The notes below the pieces were generated by a model. It did not search any database. It saw only the letters and a list, made by a program, of their open reading frames with translations, and had not been told where the DNA came from. 52,791 bases of DNA from positions 1 to 52,791 of the forward strand of contig NZ_JACONW010000022.1 of NCBI RefSeq assembly GCF_014357575.1, in the 5' to 3' direction. Shown piece after piece: positions 17,824-26,759 of this stretch (the first letter of the stretch is position 1; each line of letters starts with the position of its first letter). A program made the translations under genes and the position numbers. Source of the stretch: Pseudomonas folii. Its GTDB lineage: Bacteria > Pseudomonadota > Gammaproteobacteria > Pseudomonadales > Pseudomonadaceae.

Positions 17824-18092
17824 GGTTATCTCAGAAGATAAAAAACGAGATACAAGGATAGATAATTCCGACTTGAGCTGCCTCTTGTTTTTTGGATGTT
17901 GCGAGCGATTGATTATTTTATCTATTTAAAACAATTGCTTATAAAGTTTATGGTTTCCCATTTTCAAGATTGGCATGGCTGCTGCAGTTACCTGTTCCAA
18001 GCAGGGCCGGTTGACGCAATGAGTGCGAACCGCAGGCGTGCAACTCCGAGCCCATCGTTTTGAATAGCAGTCATTGAACAGAAGTAGAGATC
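17824..18092. promoter_or_regulatory. rtcR-rtcB divergent control region
   Basis: This 269-bp region carries the sigma-54 promoter for rtcB at 17970-17986 and an AT-rich stretch at about 17880-17950 (for example TTGATTATTTTATCTATTT), which is where upstream activator sites and the rtcR promoter would be expected. I could not define an RtcR operator palindrome by eye. Confidence 0.6.
17970..17986 (+). promoter_or_regulatory. Sigma-54 (-24/-12) promoter of the rtcB operon
   Basis: TTGGCATGGCTGCTGCA matches YTGGCACGRNNNTTGCW at all but two positions (T for C in GGCAC, C for T in TTGC). The invariant GG (17972-17973) and GC (17984-17985) are at the correct 12-base spacing. Transcription would start near 17997, about 95 bp before the rtcB ATG. 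The adjacent gene encodes a sigma-54 activator, which independently supports the call. Confidence 0.85.
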
Positions 18093-19319
18093 ATGGAAAA
18101 GAGCACTTACCAATTGCTGGAAGTCATCAACGGCAAACCCATCAAAATGTGGACCGAGGGCGTGCCGGTAGAGAATGAAGCCAAAGAGCAATTGATGAAC
18201 ACGGCGCGGATGCCGTTCATTTTCAAACACATGGCCGTCATGCCTGACGTGCATCTGGGCAAGGGTTCCACGATTGGCAGTGTGATTCCGACGGTGGGCG
18301 CGATCATTCCGGCGGCTGTGGGTGTGGATATCGGCTGCGGCATGATTGCCGCGCGAACCTCGCTCACGGCGGCGGACCTTCCGGACAATCTGGCCGGGCT
18401 GCGCAGCGCCATCGAAAAAGCGGTGCCTCATGGCCGAACGTCGACGCGTTCCCGTCGGGACAAAGGCGCCTGGGACGAGATCCCGCAACAGGCTGATAAC
18501 GTTTGGGCCGCGCTGTACCCGCGATTCAAGTTGATCACGGACAAATACCCCTCGCTGGCCAACACCAACAACCGCCAGCACCTGGGAACGCTGGGCACCG
18601 GTAACCACTTCATCGAGGTCTGTCTGGACGAGGGCAACCGTGTCTGGTTCATGTTGCACAGCGGCTCCCGCGGGGTAGGAAACGCTATCGGTAACCTGTT
18701 CATTCAGATGGCCCAGGCGGACATGCGGCAACACATTGCGGATCTGCCGCATCGTGATCTGGCCTATTTCGAAGAGGGCAGTCAGCACTTCGACGATTAT
18801 GTGGAAGCCGTGGGATGGGCGCAGGATTTTGCCCGGCAGAACCGGGAGCTGATGATGCAGGCGGTGATTCAGGCCACGCGTCAAGTGATCAGCAAGCCGT
18901 TTCAAGTGGCGTTGGAAGCCGTCAACTGCCACCACAACTATGTGCAAAAAGAGCAGCATTTTGGTGAGGAAGTGCTGATCACCCGCAAAGGTGCGGTGTC
19001 GGCGAAGAAGGGCGAACTGGGGATTATCCCCGGCTCCATGGGGGCCAAGAGCTTCATCGTCCGCGGTTTGGGCAATGAAGAGGCTTTCTGCTCTTGCAGC
19101 CACGGTGCCGGGCGCACCATGAGCCGGACCAGAGCCAAGAACACGTTCACTGTGGAAGACCAGATTCGCGCCACGGCTCACGTTGAGTGCCGTAAGGACG
19201 CCGCAGTGATCGACGAAATTCCAATGGCCTACAAAGACATCGATAAGGTCATGCACGCCCAGCGTGAGTTGGTGGAAGTGCTGCATACCTTGCGACAGGT
19301 CGTATGCGTTAAAGGATAG
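18093..19319 (+). CDS. rtcB: RtcB, GTP-dependent RNA-splicing ligase (3'-phosphate / 5'-OH joining)
   Basis: At 408 residues it has the length of E. coli RtcB. Active-site elements are all present: DIGCGMIAAR with the Mn-binding Cys (about 82), LGTLGTGNHFIE, MLHSGSRGVGN, VNCHHNYV, CSHGAGRTMSR with the guanylylated His at about residue 337, and the C-terminal CVKG. It joins RNA 2',3'-cyclic phosphate or 3'-phosphate ends to 5'-hydroxyl ends. It is the first gene of a sigma-54-controlled operon and is followed 4 bp later by the HEAT-repeat gene. Confidence 0.96.
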   Translation: MEKSTYQLLEVINGKPIKMWTEGVPVENEAKEQLMNTARMPFIFKHMAVMPDVHLGKGSTIGSVIPTVGAIIPAAVGVDIGCGMIAARTSLTAADLPDNLAGLRSAIEKAVPHGRTSTRSRRDKGAWDEIPQQADNVWAALYPRFKLITDKYPSLANTNNRQHLGTLGTGNHFIEVCLDEGNRVWFMLHSGSRGVGNAIGNLFIQMAQADMRQHIADLPHRDLAYFEEGSQHFDDYVEAVGWAQDFARQNRELMMQAVIQATRQVISKPFQVALEAVNCHHNYVQKEQHFGEEVLITRKGAVSAKKGELGIIPGSMGAKSFIVRGLGNEEAFCSCSHGAGRTMSRTRAKNTFTVEDQIRATAHVECRKDAAVIDEIPMAYKDIDKVMHAQRELVEVLHTLRQVVCVKG

Positions 19320-19323
19320 GGCG

Positions 19324-20664
19324 ATGAATGAGGTGATGACGTTCGAACACCTGCGAGACTGGCATTACCAGCTGACTGACCTTGAGGCCAGGTATGTTCG
19401 GGAGATCCAGGAAACTCATGATGCGGCCAGAGCCCTGGTGAAGCTGAGCCAGTTTGGCAATGGTTTTGTTCGTGAGGCAGCGGTGCAACGACTTGCCGGG
19501 CAGGCCTCCACTGAGGCACTGCTCGCGATCCTGGAGCGCTTGAATGATTGGGTGCCGCAGGTCAGGCAACAGGCGCAAAAGGCGCTCGAGCAGTTTCTGG
19601 TTGTCGAGCGTGTTGACCTGTTGCTGCAAGCCCTGACGCCGTTGTTGGCGTTGGGAGACAAGCAGCGTGTAGATCATCGGGACACCTTGCTCAAGGCTCG
19701 CAGCCTGTTATCGCTGCCGCAATTGCGTGAACAGGTCGGGCAAGCTTTTGCGTCATGCCGCGGCAGGGCTGCGCGGTTTGTCTTTGACCTGACGCTTGAG
19801 CACTGCGCGGACCGACCTTCGTTTCTGGCCGCTGCGCTGATACATGAGGATGTCACGGTCAGGCAAAAGGCAGTCACTGCCTGCGCGGATTTACTGGCGA
19901 CAGATGCTGTGCCGTTGCTTGAACGGGCACTGCAATCTTCGGCGGCCAGCCTTCGAGTGCAAGCGTTGCGGGGCTTGCTGAGCATGCTGGAGGATCCCCG
20001 TGAGCATTTGCAGGCTGGCCTGCTCGATGGCTCCTCTGCAGTTCGCTGTCTGGCTCGATGGGCTGCGCCGCGTTACGCCGTGGACAGCCGGGAAGTATTG
20101 CTGTCGCGACTGGACAAGGACGTTCCGTCCAGCAAGCGCGAATGGCTGGGGCTGCTCGGATTGGCGAAAGAGCTGGATCAGCCGCTGCCCGCTTCAGTGC
20201 TGCAAGCTGCATTGAAGTCGCCTGTCGCCGTTGTTCGTGTGCAGGCGCTGCAATTATTGGGGGAGGCGGGGCTGGGCCGGCAACTTGCGGCGCTGGACGA
20301 TCAGTCTGACAAGGTGTTCCGTGGCGCGGTACAGCTGTTGAGTCAACAGACGTGGTCGCGGTTCGATGCGCAACTTGATCAGCGTCTGGACCGTGACTGG
20401 CATGTCCTGAGTGATCAGCGTCGTGCAGCGTTATTGCGACTCAAGCCTGTGTGGCTTCAGTTGCAGTATCTGCTGCGACGTTACGATCAGGCCACGGTGG
20501 ATGCTGATGCCTGGCTAAATCATATCGTCGTCTGGTGTGACGCTCAGTACACGCTGGTGGATCCGGTTACGCCGAAAGTGCAGCGCGAGGCGCTATTGCA
20601 GCGTTTGCAGGTCATGGAAGATTCAGGAGATTTGAAGTCAGGCACGGTACGTCGCCTGCGTTGA
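19324..20664 (+). CDS. HEAT-repeat protein of the rtc operon
   Basis: This is a 446-residue all-helical protein with no catalytic motif that I recognise. HEAT-type helical pairs recur, for example FGNGFVREAAVQRLAGQAST, LNDWVPQVRQQAQKALEQFL, HEDVTVRQKAVTACADLLA, SSAASLRVQALRGLLSML and SPVAVVRVQALQLLGEAGLG, with a conserved V-R-x-x-A core. I chose the ATG at 19324, 4 bp after the rtcB stop and preceded by AGGATAGGGC. HEAT proteins are usually scaffolds for protein or RNA. Its place between rtcB and the nucleotidyltransferase suggests a structural or substrate-binding role in RNA repair, which is an inference. Confidence 0.85.
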   Translation: MNEVMTFEHLRDWHYQLTDLEARYVREIQETHDAARALVKLSQFGNGFVREAAVQRLAGQASTEALLAILERLNDWVPQVRQQAQKALEQFLVVERVDLLLQALTPLLALGDKQRVDHRDTLLKARSLLSLPQLREQVGQAFASCRGRAARFVFDLTLEHCADRPSFLAAALIHEDVTVRQKAVTACADLLATDAVPLLERALQSSAASLRVQALRGLLSMLEDPREHLQAGLLDGSSAVRCLARWAAPRYAVDSREVLLSRLDKDVPSSKREWLGLLGLAKELDQPLPASVLQAALKSPVAVVRVQALQLLGEAGLGRQLAALDDQSDKVFRGAVQLLSQQTWSRFDAQLDQRLDRDWHVLSDQRRAALLRLKPVWLQLQYLLRRYDQATVDADAWLNHIVVWCDAQYTLVDPVTPKVQREALLQRLQVMEDSGDLKSGTVRRLR

Positions 20665-20688
20665 ATGTGAAACATGAGGGATAGGGTC

Positions 20689-21489
20689 ATGGAAATGGAA
20701 GATGCAGTCACTCATCCCCTCAGTAGCGCCATGCGCGAACGGGTGCTGGATGAGTTGAAGCGTATAGAGCGTGAACACAATGTCACCGTGCTGTATGCCT
20801 GTGAATCAGGCAGTCGCGCCTGGGGTTTTGCGTCAACTGACAGCGATTACGATGTGCGTTTTGTGTACGTCGAGCGCCCGGAATGGTTCGTTCAGGTCGA
20901 CGCGCCTCGGGATGTAATCGAGCGTCCTCTGGATGACGAACTGGACATCAGTGGCTGGGAGTTGCGCAAGACCCTCGGCTTGCTGCGCAAGTCCAATCCG
21001 ACGTTGCTGGAATGGCTCGATTCGCCGTTGGTTTATCGCAGCGAAACCGCAGCGACCCAGCGTCTGCGCGAGCTGGCCGAGGCGTTCTACAGTCCGCCAG
21101 CGGCGCGCAATCATTACCTGTCGATGGCGAAGAAGAATTTTCGTGGTTATCTGCAAGGTGACGAGGTGCGGCTCAAAAAGTACTTCTATGTACTTCGGCC
21201 GTTGTTGGCGGTGCGCTGGATCGACCAGGGGCGGGGAAGGCCGCCCATGACGTTCACGGATTTGTTGGCCACGGTTGACGATCAAGCGCTGCTCGATGAA
21301 GTCGCCGAGCTGCTGGTCCTCAAGCGCAATGCCGATGAGGCCGCTTATGGCCCCCGGCGAGTCGCGTTACATGCCTTCATCACGGCAGAGCTTGAGCGTC
21401 CGGTGCCGGTGCTGAAGCGAACGGTTGAAGACAACGGATTACTGGACGAATACCTGCGGCAAATGGTTCGGCACTACGCAGAAGGGTGA
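20689..21489 (+). CDS. Nucleotidyltransferase of the pol-beta fold (COG3541/YcgL-like, RtcB-associated)
   Basis: This is a 266-residue protein with the nucleotidyltransferase signature GSRAWGFASTDSDYDVR (residues about 41-57): the G-S pair and the Asp residues that bind catalytic metal. Downstream helical stretches include LSMAKKNFRGYLQ and KKYFYVLRPLLAVRWID. I prefer the ATG at 20689, preceded by GAGGGATAGGG, over the ATG at 20674, which lies inside that ribosome-binding site. Families of this type have been noted next to RtcB/RtcA in comparative work on RNA repair (RlaP type). Adding nucleotides to damaged RNA ends is a plausible but unproven role. Confidence 0.85.
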   Translation: MEMEDAVTHPLSSAMRERVLDELKRIEREHNVTVLYACESGSRAWGFASTDSDYDVRFVYVERPEWFVQVDAPRDVIERPLDDELDISGWELRKTLGLLRKSNPTLLEWLDSPLVYRSETAATQRLRELAEAFYSPPAARNHYLSMAKKNFRGYLQGDEVRLKKYFYVLRPLLAVRWIDQGRGRPPMTFTDLLATVDDQALLDEVAELLVLKRNADEAAYGPRRVALHAFITAELERPVPVLKRTVEDNGLLDEYLRQMVRHYAEG

Positions 21490-21532
21490 AACACACGCAG
21501 AAGGGTGAAACATACGCAGAAGGGTGAAACAG
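21476..21532 (+). repeat. Three tandem 19-bp units carrying Shine-Dalgarno cores before rtcA
   Basis: Units at 21476-21494, 21495-21513 and 21514-21532 read ACGCAGAAGGGTGAAACAC, ...CAT and ...CAG, differing only at the last base. The first unit overlaps the nucleotidyltransferase stop codon (GCA GAA GGG TGA). The third abuts the rtcA ATG at 21533. Each has AAGGGTG, a plausible ribosome-binding core, but only the third is at a usable distance. No longer spacer or CRISPR-like organisation is present. Confidence 0.95.
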
Positions 21533-22561
21533 ATGAAGCAGGACATGATTGAACTGGACGGATCCATTGGCGGCGGTCAGGTGTTACGTAGCGCCTTGAG
21601 CTTGTCGATGTTGACCGGTCGGACATTACAGATCGAAAACATCAGAGCCCGGCGCAGCCGTCCGGGATTGCTGCGCCAACACCTGACCGCTGTGCTCGCT
21701 GCTGCTCAAGTGTGTGGCGCCAGCGTCACGGGGGCGGAGTTGGGTTCCCAGCGTCTGCGCTTTGAGCCAGGCGTTGTTCGGGGTGGCGAGTACCGCTTTG
21801 CCATTGGCACCGCCGGAAGTTGCACATTGGTGCTGCAGACCTTGCTGCCCGCGCTGTTGCAGGCGTCGGAACCGAGCCGGGTGACGATCTCCGGTGGCAC
21901 CCATAACCCGTTGGCGCCGCCGTCGGACTTCATCGAGCGAGCGTGGTTGCCACAATTGCGGCGTATGGGCGCTGACGTAGGGCTGAACCTGTTGCGTCAT
22001 GGGTTTGTACCGGCCGGTGGCGGTGAGCTGGAAGTGCATATCAAGCCCTCGATGCTGAAGCCGTTGCATCTGACGGATCGAGGCATGTTGCTTGATTCGA
22101 AAGCTATCGCGTTGATCGCCGGGCTGGACCGGCAGGTCGCAGAGCGTGAACTGCTGCACGCCGGGACGAGTCTGGATATCGCCTCTGAAGCCCGGCACTG
22201 TGTGGTGCTGGCTGATGAGCGTGGCCCAGGTAACGTCCTGATGCTGGAGTTCGCCTGCGAACAGGTGACTGAGCTGTTCAGTGCTTTTGGTCAGTCAAGA
22301 GTGCGTGCCGAGGTTGTGGCGCAAGGTGGGGTAGATCAGGCCCGGCACTGGCTGGGCAGCCCTGCGGCCGTCGGCGAGCATTTGGCGGATCAATTGCTGC
22401 TGCCGATGGCAATCGCGGGTGCTGGAAGCTTCACCACACCCTCAATGACGGAGCATTTGCAGAGCAACATTTCCGTCATTGAGCGCTTTCTGCCGGTGCG
22501 TTTCGACTGCCAGCAACAGGCTGAAAACCTGCTGCGGGTGGAGTGCAAATCCATCGTCTAA
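21533..22561 (+). CDS. rtcA: RtcA, RNA 3'-terminal phosphate cyclase
   Basis: This is a 342-residue enzyme with the family blocks IELDGSIGGGQVLRSALSLS, RRSRPGLLRQHLTAVLAAAQ, GSCTLVLQTLLPALL, SGGTHNPLAPPSDF and LADQLLLPMAIAGAGSF. The adenylylated His is in TEHLQSNISVIERF (about residue 308). It converts RNA 3'-phosphate to a 2',3'-cyclic phosphate using ATP, which RtcB can then ligate. I chose the ATG at 21533 with AAGGGTG upstream; a GTG at 21524 in the same frame lies within the repeated ribosome-binding unit. It is the last gene of the operon. Confidence 0.95.
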   Translation: MKQDMIELDGSIGGGQVLRSALSLSMLTGRTLQIENIRARRSRPGLLRQHLTAVLAAAQVCGASVTGAELGSQRLRFEPGVVRGGEYRFAIGTAGSCTLVLQTLLPALLQASEPSRVTISGGTHNPLAPPSDFIERAWLPQLRRMGADVGLNLLRHGFVPAGGGELEVHIKPSMLKPLHLTDRGMLLDSKAIALIAGLDRQVAERELLHAGTSLDIASEARHCVVLADERGPGNVLMLEFACEQVTELFSAFGQSRVRAEVVAQGGVDQARHWLGSPAAVGEHLADQLLLPMAIAGAGSFTTPSMTEHLQSNISVIERFLPVRFDCQQQAENLLRVECKSIV

Positions 22562-22576
22562 ACGCGTAGCGGTTCA

Positions 22577-22604
22577 GCAGCGCGGCTCGCTCGAGCCGCG
22601 CTGC
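22577..22604. terminator. Hairpin between convergent rtcA and chemoreceptor genes
   Basis: GCAGCGCGGCTCG and CGAGCCGCGCTGC form a perfect 13-base inverted repeat separated by two bases. It sits in the 55-bp gap between two convergent stop codons. No T-run follows on either strand, so intrinsic termination is likely but not textbook. Confidence 0.55.
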
Positions 22605-22616
22605 CCGATGTGCTGC

Positions 22617-24257
22617 TTACAAACGGAAGCGGCTGACCAGATTATTGAACGACAGTGCCAGATTCGACAGCTCTTGGGTGGAAGCGTTGGTCTGGTGCGC
22701 GCCAGCAGCGGTCTGGGTCGACAGGTCCTGGATATTGACCAGATTACGGTCGACTTCACGTGCCACGTTGGCTTGCTCTTCTGACGCGCTGGCAATAACC
22801 ATGTTGCGCTCGTTGATTTGCGAGATGCCTTCAGCGATCTGCTCCAGTGCCTCACCGGTAGCCTGAGCCAGGCTTTGGGTGTCGGTTACCAGAGACTGGC
22901 TTTTACCCATGGCGCGAACGGCCTGGTCAGCGCTGGTTTGCACCGAGTTGATCATGCCCTCGATTTCCCCGGTCGATGCCTGGGTGCGCGCCGCAAGGGC
23001 GCGAACTTCGTCCGCTACCACCGCAAAACCACGACCTTGCTCGCCTGCGCGAGCGGCTTCGATGGCCGCGTTGAGGGCCAGCAGGTTGGTCTGCTCGGCA
23101 ATTCCGCGAATCACATCCAGCACCTTGCCGATATCACGGACTTGGACCGCCAGGTCTTCGACCATGGTGGTCGATGCCGCGATTTCAGTCGTCGCATTGT
23201 TGATGGCGGACACCGCATTTCGGGCTTTGTCGCGACCGTTGGTGGCTTGCAGGCTGGTTGATTTCGACGCTTCTGATGTAGAAATCGCGTTACGTGCGAC
23301 TTCTTCGACCGCTGACGTCATCTCAGTAACAGCGGTCGCTGCTTGCTGGATCTCGTCATTCTGGCGTACCAGGCCACGGCTGCCATTATCGGTGACGGCG
23401 GTCAATTCTTCGGCTGCGGAGGCCAATTGGTCAGAGGCGCTGGAGATTTGCTGAATGGTGCCTTTGAGGCTGATTTGCATATCGCTCAACGCGCTGAGCA
23501 ACTGGCCTCCCTCATCGCGCCCGGTGCTGACGATATTCTGGGTCAAGTCTCCATTGGCAATGCGCTGAGCACTGGTTACTGCTGTTGCGATGGGGCGACT
23601 GATCAGGCGACTGATGAACAACCCAAGAGCAAGTGCGGCAATGAACGCCAAGGTAATGCCGGTGTAAAGCGCAGTCGTGGCTGAAGACTCCATGGCGTCG
23701 GCGTCCGCTGCACCTTCGCCGATCTGACGATTGTTGGATTCAACCATGAGCGTCAGTTCATCCATGACAATCCGATAACTTTTCTGCAGATCACCGCGCA
23801 GCAACGCGTTGCCACCCTCAACATCACCGGCTTTCATGAGTGCCACAAACTTCTGCACAAACTCCTGATAAACCGGCCAATCCTTATCCATTTTGTCGCC
23901 AGCCAGACGTTCGTCATCGGCCAGGGGAGTCTTGCGGTAAGTCGAATAGGCCAGCTCACTCGCCAACTGATTAGCCTTCATGGACGCCAGCAGTTCATCT
24001 TTTTCGTTCTGCGGTGCATTGGTGCTGGTGGCGATGTACAGGCGATACATGTCTCGCGATTGCTCCACAGCTTTGGCTTTCGCCTCTGCGGTTTTAGCCA
24101 CCGACACCAGGTTATTGCTGAATACCAGTTTCAGGCTATCGGAGAGCTGAGAAACACCCCGGCTGCCAAGCAAGCCAACGCCCAAGGTGATAAAAGCGCA
24201 AAGCCCGAAGGCGGTAATCAATTTGGTCGACAGTTTTGCATCGTGCAGCCAACTCAT
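22617..24257 (-). CDS. Methyl-accepting chemotaxis protein with 4-helix-bundle sensor
   Basis: This is a 546-residue chemoreceptor: TM1 ([19 protein letters not shown], about 12-31), a periplasmic four-helix domain to about 188, TM2 ([20 protein letters not shown]), HAMP ([20 protein letters not shown]), and a signalling domain with [21 protein letters not shown] chose the ATG at 24257 because AGGA lies 7 bases upstream; an ATG two codons earlier would be too close to it. It belongs to the same architectural class as the receptor at 8127, but the sensor domains differ, so the ligands are probably different. Confidence 0.9.
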   Translation of the reverse strand: MSWLHDAKLSTKLITAFGLCAFITLGVGLLGSRGVSQLSDSLKLVFSNNLVSVAKTAEAKAKAVEQSRDMYRLYIATSTNAPQNEKDELLASMKANQLASELAYSTYRKTPLADDERLAGDKMDKDWPVYQEFVQKFVALMKAGDVEGGNALLRGDLQKSYRIVMDELTLMVESNNRQIGEGAADADAMESSATTALYTGITLAFIAALALGLFISRLISRPIATAVTSAQRIANGDLTQNIVSTGRDEGGQLLSALSDMQISLKGTIQQISSASDQLASAAEELTAVTDNGSRGLVRQNDEIQQAATAVTEMTSAVEEVARNAISTSEASKSTSLQATNGRDKARNAVSAINNATTEIAASTTMVEDLAVQVRDIGKVLDVIRGIAEQTNLLALNAAIEAARAGEQGRGFAVVADEVRALAARTQASTGEIEGMINSVQTSADQAVRAMGKSQSLVTDTQSLAQATGEALEQIAEGISQINERNMVIASASEEQANVAREVDRNLVNIQDLSTQTAAGAHQTNASTQELSNLALSFNNLVSRFRL

Positions 24258-24569
24258 CGGCATGTCCTGCAGAGATTGTTCGAAGAACGTTGGGAAATGA
24301 CCCGCTCCGTCTGACGGAAGCGAATAGGTTACCTAAGCCTATCGGCAAGGCTTTCCTGTCCTTAAGCGGGATCCAATCTTGCGAAGGTTTTTCTGGATGA
24401 GCGGACAAGAAGCGTCAGCGGCCTGAGTTCCCCTTTGCCTGGCTTTCTCTCAAGCGAGGCCATTGACCCCTGCGACGATCCGTCCATTGCGACAACAGGC
24501 AAAGCGCTACACATTTGGAAATGGTTCGTAGATAATAACAATTCCCATTAGTGCCCGGAATTGTCCTCT
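24258..24569. other. Intergenic region upstream of the TonB receptor and the chemoreceptor
   Basis: This gap of about 312 bp separates divergent genes and must hold the promoters of both. A Fur-box-like site lies at 24531-24549. I saw no gene or REP element here. Confidence 0.5.
24531..24549. promoter_or_regulatory. Fur-box-like operator
   Basis: GATAATAACAATTCCCATT matches the 19-bp Fur consensus GATAATGATAATCATTATC at 12 positions, with a perfect left half (GATAAT). It lies about 20-30 bp before the start of the TonB-dependent receptor, the expected place for iron-responsive repression. Confidence 0.7.
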
Positions 24570-26693
24570 GTGTTCATCCCAATGCGTCGCGCCTATTGCG
24601 TTTCCCTGGCTTTCGGTTGTGTGTTGCTGCCTGCCTTCTCTCACGCTGAAGACACCGTTACCGAGCTGCCTGCCACCGATATTCAAGCCGCTGGCGATAT
24701 CGAAAGCAGCCCTTATGTTCGTTCTACCAGCAGCACCGCAAGCAAATCGGAAGTGCCGATCAGGGATGAAGCACAGTCAGTCAACGTGGTCACCCAGCAG
24801 ACCCTTGACGATTTTCAGGTCAAGTCGCTGGACGATGCGATGAAGTTTGTCAGCGGGGTGTCGCAGTCCAACACCCTGGGCAATACCAAAGATGCGCTAA
24901 TCAAGCGTGGCTTTGGTACCAACGATGACGGGGGCATTTTGCGCGACGGCATTCGTTCGGTGGTGGGGCACAACCTCGGGGCGACCACTGACCATGTTGA
25001 GGTATTGAAAGGGCCGGCGTCGCTGTTGTACGGCGCGATCGAGCCGGGCGGGTTGATCAACGTCGTCAGCAAGCAGCCGCAATATACCCGCAGCACCACG
25101 ATTACTGGCTCCGGTTACAGCGAAGGCGGTGGCACGTTCAGCGTCGACACCACCGGACCGATTGAAGATACCGGGCTCGCCTACCGGCTGGTTGCCGAGC
25201 GTGGCCACGAAGATTACTGGCGCAACTACGGGGTCAACGAGCACACGCTTGTGGCTCCCTCCCTGAGCTGGACCGGCGAGCGCGCCAAGCTGACCCTGGC
25301 TTACGAATACAACGACTATTCCAGCCCGTTCGACCGCGGCACCGTATTCGCCAATGGCAAGCCCGCAGCGGCCAGTTACAAGGATCGTCTGGATGAGCGC
25401 TGGGCCAAGACCGTCGGCATCAGCGAAACCGCCAGCGCGAAGTTTGAATACCAACTCAATGACGACTGGAAGACCCGGGTGACGTATGGCTGGAACAATG
25501 ATCGCTATAGTCTGGCGATTGCCCAGCCCGATACTTTGACTGGCAGCACGCTGACTCGTCGTGCCAATGGCGGTCATTACGATTATGAGACACGCTATAC
25601 CAGCCTCGACTTCATCGGCGAGCAGCAGTTGTTCGGTCAACGCCATGACATATTGGTTGGAGTGGACAACGAAGCGCTCGACAAGTATCGAGGCAAGACA
25701 TATCGAAATGCGCTTGGCAGGAATGGTGCTGGATCAATCAATATCAATAACCCTCAATATGGTGGGTTGGCTGAACCCAGCACTGTTAACTCAGTCCAGA
25801 GCAATGCTCGCAACGAACTGACTTCCACGTCCGTTTATTTCAAGGACAACTGGCATTTGAATGACCAGTGGATTCTGGTCTTTGGCGGACGCCAGCAGCA
25901 CTATGATCAATACAGTGATCAGGGTTTGGTTACCCGCGTAGTGGGGCGTGACGACAATGGTGACGCCTTCGTTCCGTTTGTCGGTGTCGTCTATCAACCC
26001 ACCGAAGCGCTTTCGCTATATGGCAACTACAGCGAATCGTTTGTACCTAACGAAACCGTCTCGGATGACAACAAGACCTTTGATCCTGAAGAAGGACGCA
26101 GCTACGAAGTTGGCTTGAAGTACAATCCTTCGGATCGGTTGAACGTCAACGTTGCTGTGTTTGATATCGTCAAGAAAAACGTGGTGACTCCAGTCACGGT
26201 TGGTACCATTACCACCAATGAGCTAACAGGCAAAGCAGGCTCCAGAGGCCTGGAACTCGACGTCACAGGCAAACTGGCCGAGCGCTGGGACATGATAGGC
26301 ACCTACGCCTATACCCACACAGAAGTGCTTGACGACCCGACGAACGAAGGCAAGCGCCTCAGCAATGCCCCCATGCACACCGCCAGTCTTTATCTGACTC
26401 ACCATCTGGCTTTCCCTGAACAGACAGGACAATGGCATGTCGGTGGCGGTGCACGTTACGTAGGCGAGCGCCCGGGCGACACCGCAAACACTTTCTTCAT
26501 GGACAGCTACACCGTTGCTGACGCTTTCCTGCGTTGGGACCTGCCAACCAAAGACTACAAGACCCGCTTGCAGTTGAACGTCGATAACCTGTTCGACAAA
26601 GAGTACTACCCGTCAGGTACGGGAAGCAGCGATTTGCAGATCAACGTCGGCGAAGCGCGTACTGCGCGTTTGACTGCCAGCGTTACGTTCTAA
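24570..26693 (+). CDS. TonB-dependent siderophore receptor
   Basis: This outer-membrane receptor of about 707 residues has a signal peptide (RRAYCVSLAFGCVLLPAFSHA), a TonB-box-like start of the mature protein (DTVTELPATDI), a plug domain (DEAQSVNVVTQQTLDDF, LKGPASLLYGAIEPGGLINV) and a 22-strand barrel ending in the canonical phenylalanine (TASVTF). There is no extra N-terminal STN signalling domain. The start is uncertain: GTG 24570 has GGAA 9 bases upstream, ATG 24582 has no ribosome-binding site, and TTG 24561 is also in frame. No siderophore synthesis or sigma/anti-sigma gene lies nearby, so it probably takes up a foreign siderophore under Fur control. Confidence 0.9.
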   Translation: MFIPMRRAYCVSLAFGCVLLPAFSHAEDTVTELPATDIQAAGDIESSPYVRSTSSTASKSEVPIRDEAQSVNVVTQQTLDDFQVKSLDDAMKFVSGVSQSNTLGNTKDALIKRGFGTNDDGGILRDGIRSVVGHNLGATTDHVEVLKGPASLLYGAIEPGGLINVVSKQPQYTRSTTITGSGYSEGGGTFSVDTTGPIEDTGLAYRLVAERGHEDYWRNYGVNEHTLVAPSLSWTGERAKLTLAYEYNDYSSPFDRGTVFANGKPAAASYKDRLDERWAKTVGISETASAKFEYQLNDDWKTRVTYGWNNDRYSLAIAQPDTLTGSTLTRRANGGHYDYETRYTSLDFIGEQQLFGQRHDILVGVDNEALDKYRGKTYRNALGRNGAGSININNPQYGGLAEPSTVNSVQSNARNELTSTSVYFKDNWHLNDQWILVFGGRQQHYDQYSDQGLVTRVVGRDDNGDAFVPFVGVVYQPTEALSLYGNYSESFVPNETVSDDNKTFDPEEGRSYEVGLKYNPSDRLNVNVAVFDIVKKNVVTPVTVGTITTNELTGKAGSRGLELDVTGKLAERWDMIGTYAYTHTEVLDDPTNEGKRLSNAPMHTASLYLTHHLAFPEQTGQWHVGGGARYVGERPGDTANTFFMDSYTVADAFLRWDLPTKDYKTRLQLNVDNLFDKEYYPSGTGSSDLQINVGEARTARLTASVTF

Positions 26694-26709
26694 CAGCGCT
26701 TGATCACAG

Positions 26710-26744
26710 CAGGAACTGTCGGCGTCGCACCCCGACAGTTCCTG
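26710..26744. terminator. Bidirectional terminator hairpin after the TonB receptor
   Basis: CAGGAACTGTCGG and CCGACAGTTCCTG form a perfect 13-base stem with a 9-base loop. It lies between the convergent receptor and lipoprotein stop codons. The nearest T-run (CCGTTTTAC) is about 12 bases further, so its strength on the plus strand is uncertain. Confidence 0.65.
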
Positions 26745-26759
26745 AACTGCGCCGCCGTT

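Noticed and set aside
17988..19286. Long minus-strand open frame opposite rtcB
   Set aside because: It is the shadow of rtcB in GC-rich DNA; it shows no recognisable domain while rtcB is complete with all active-site motifs.
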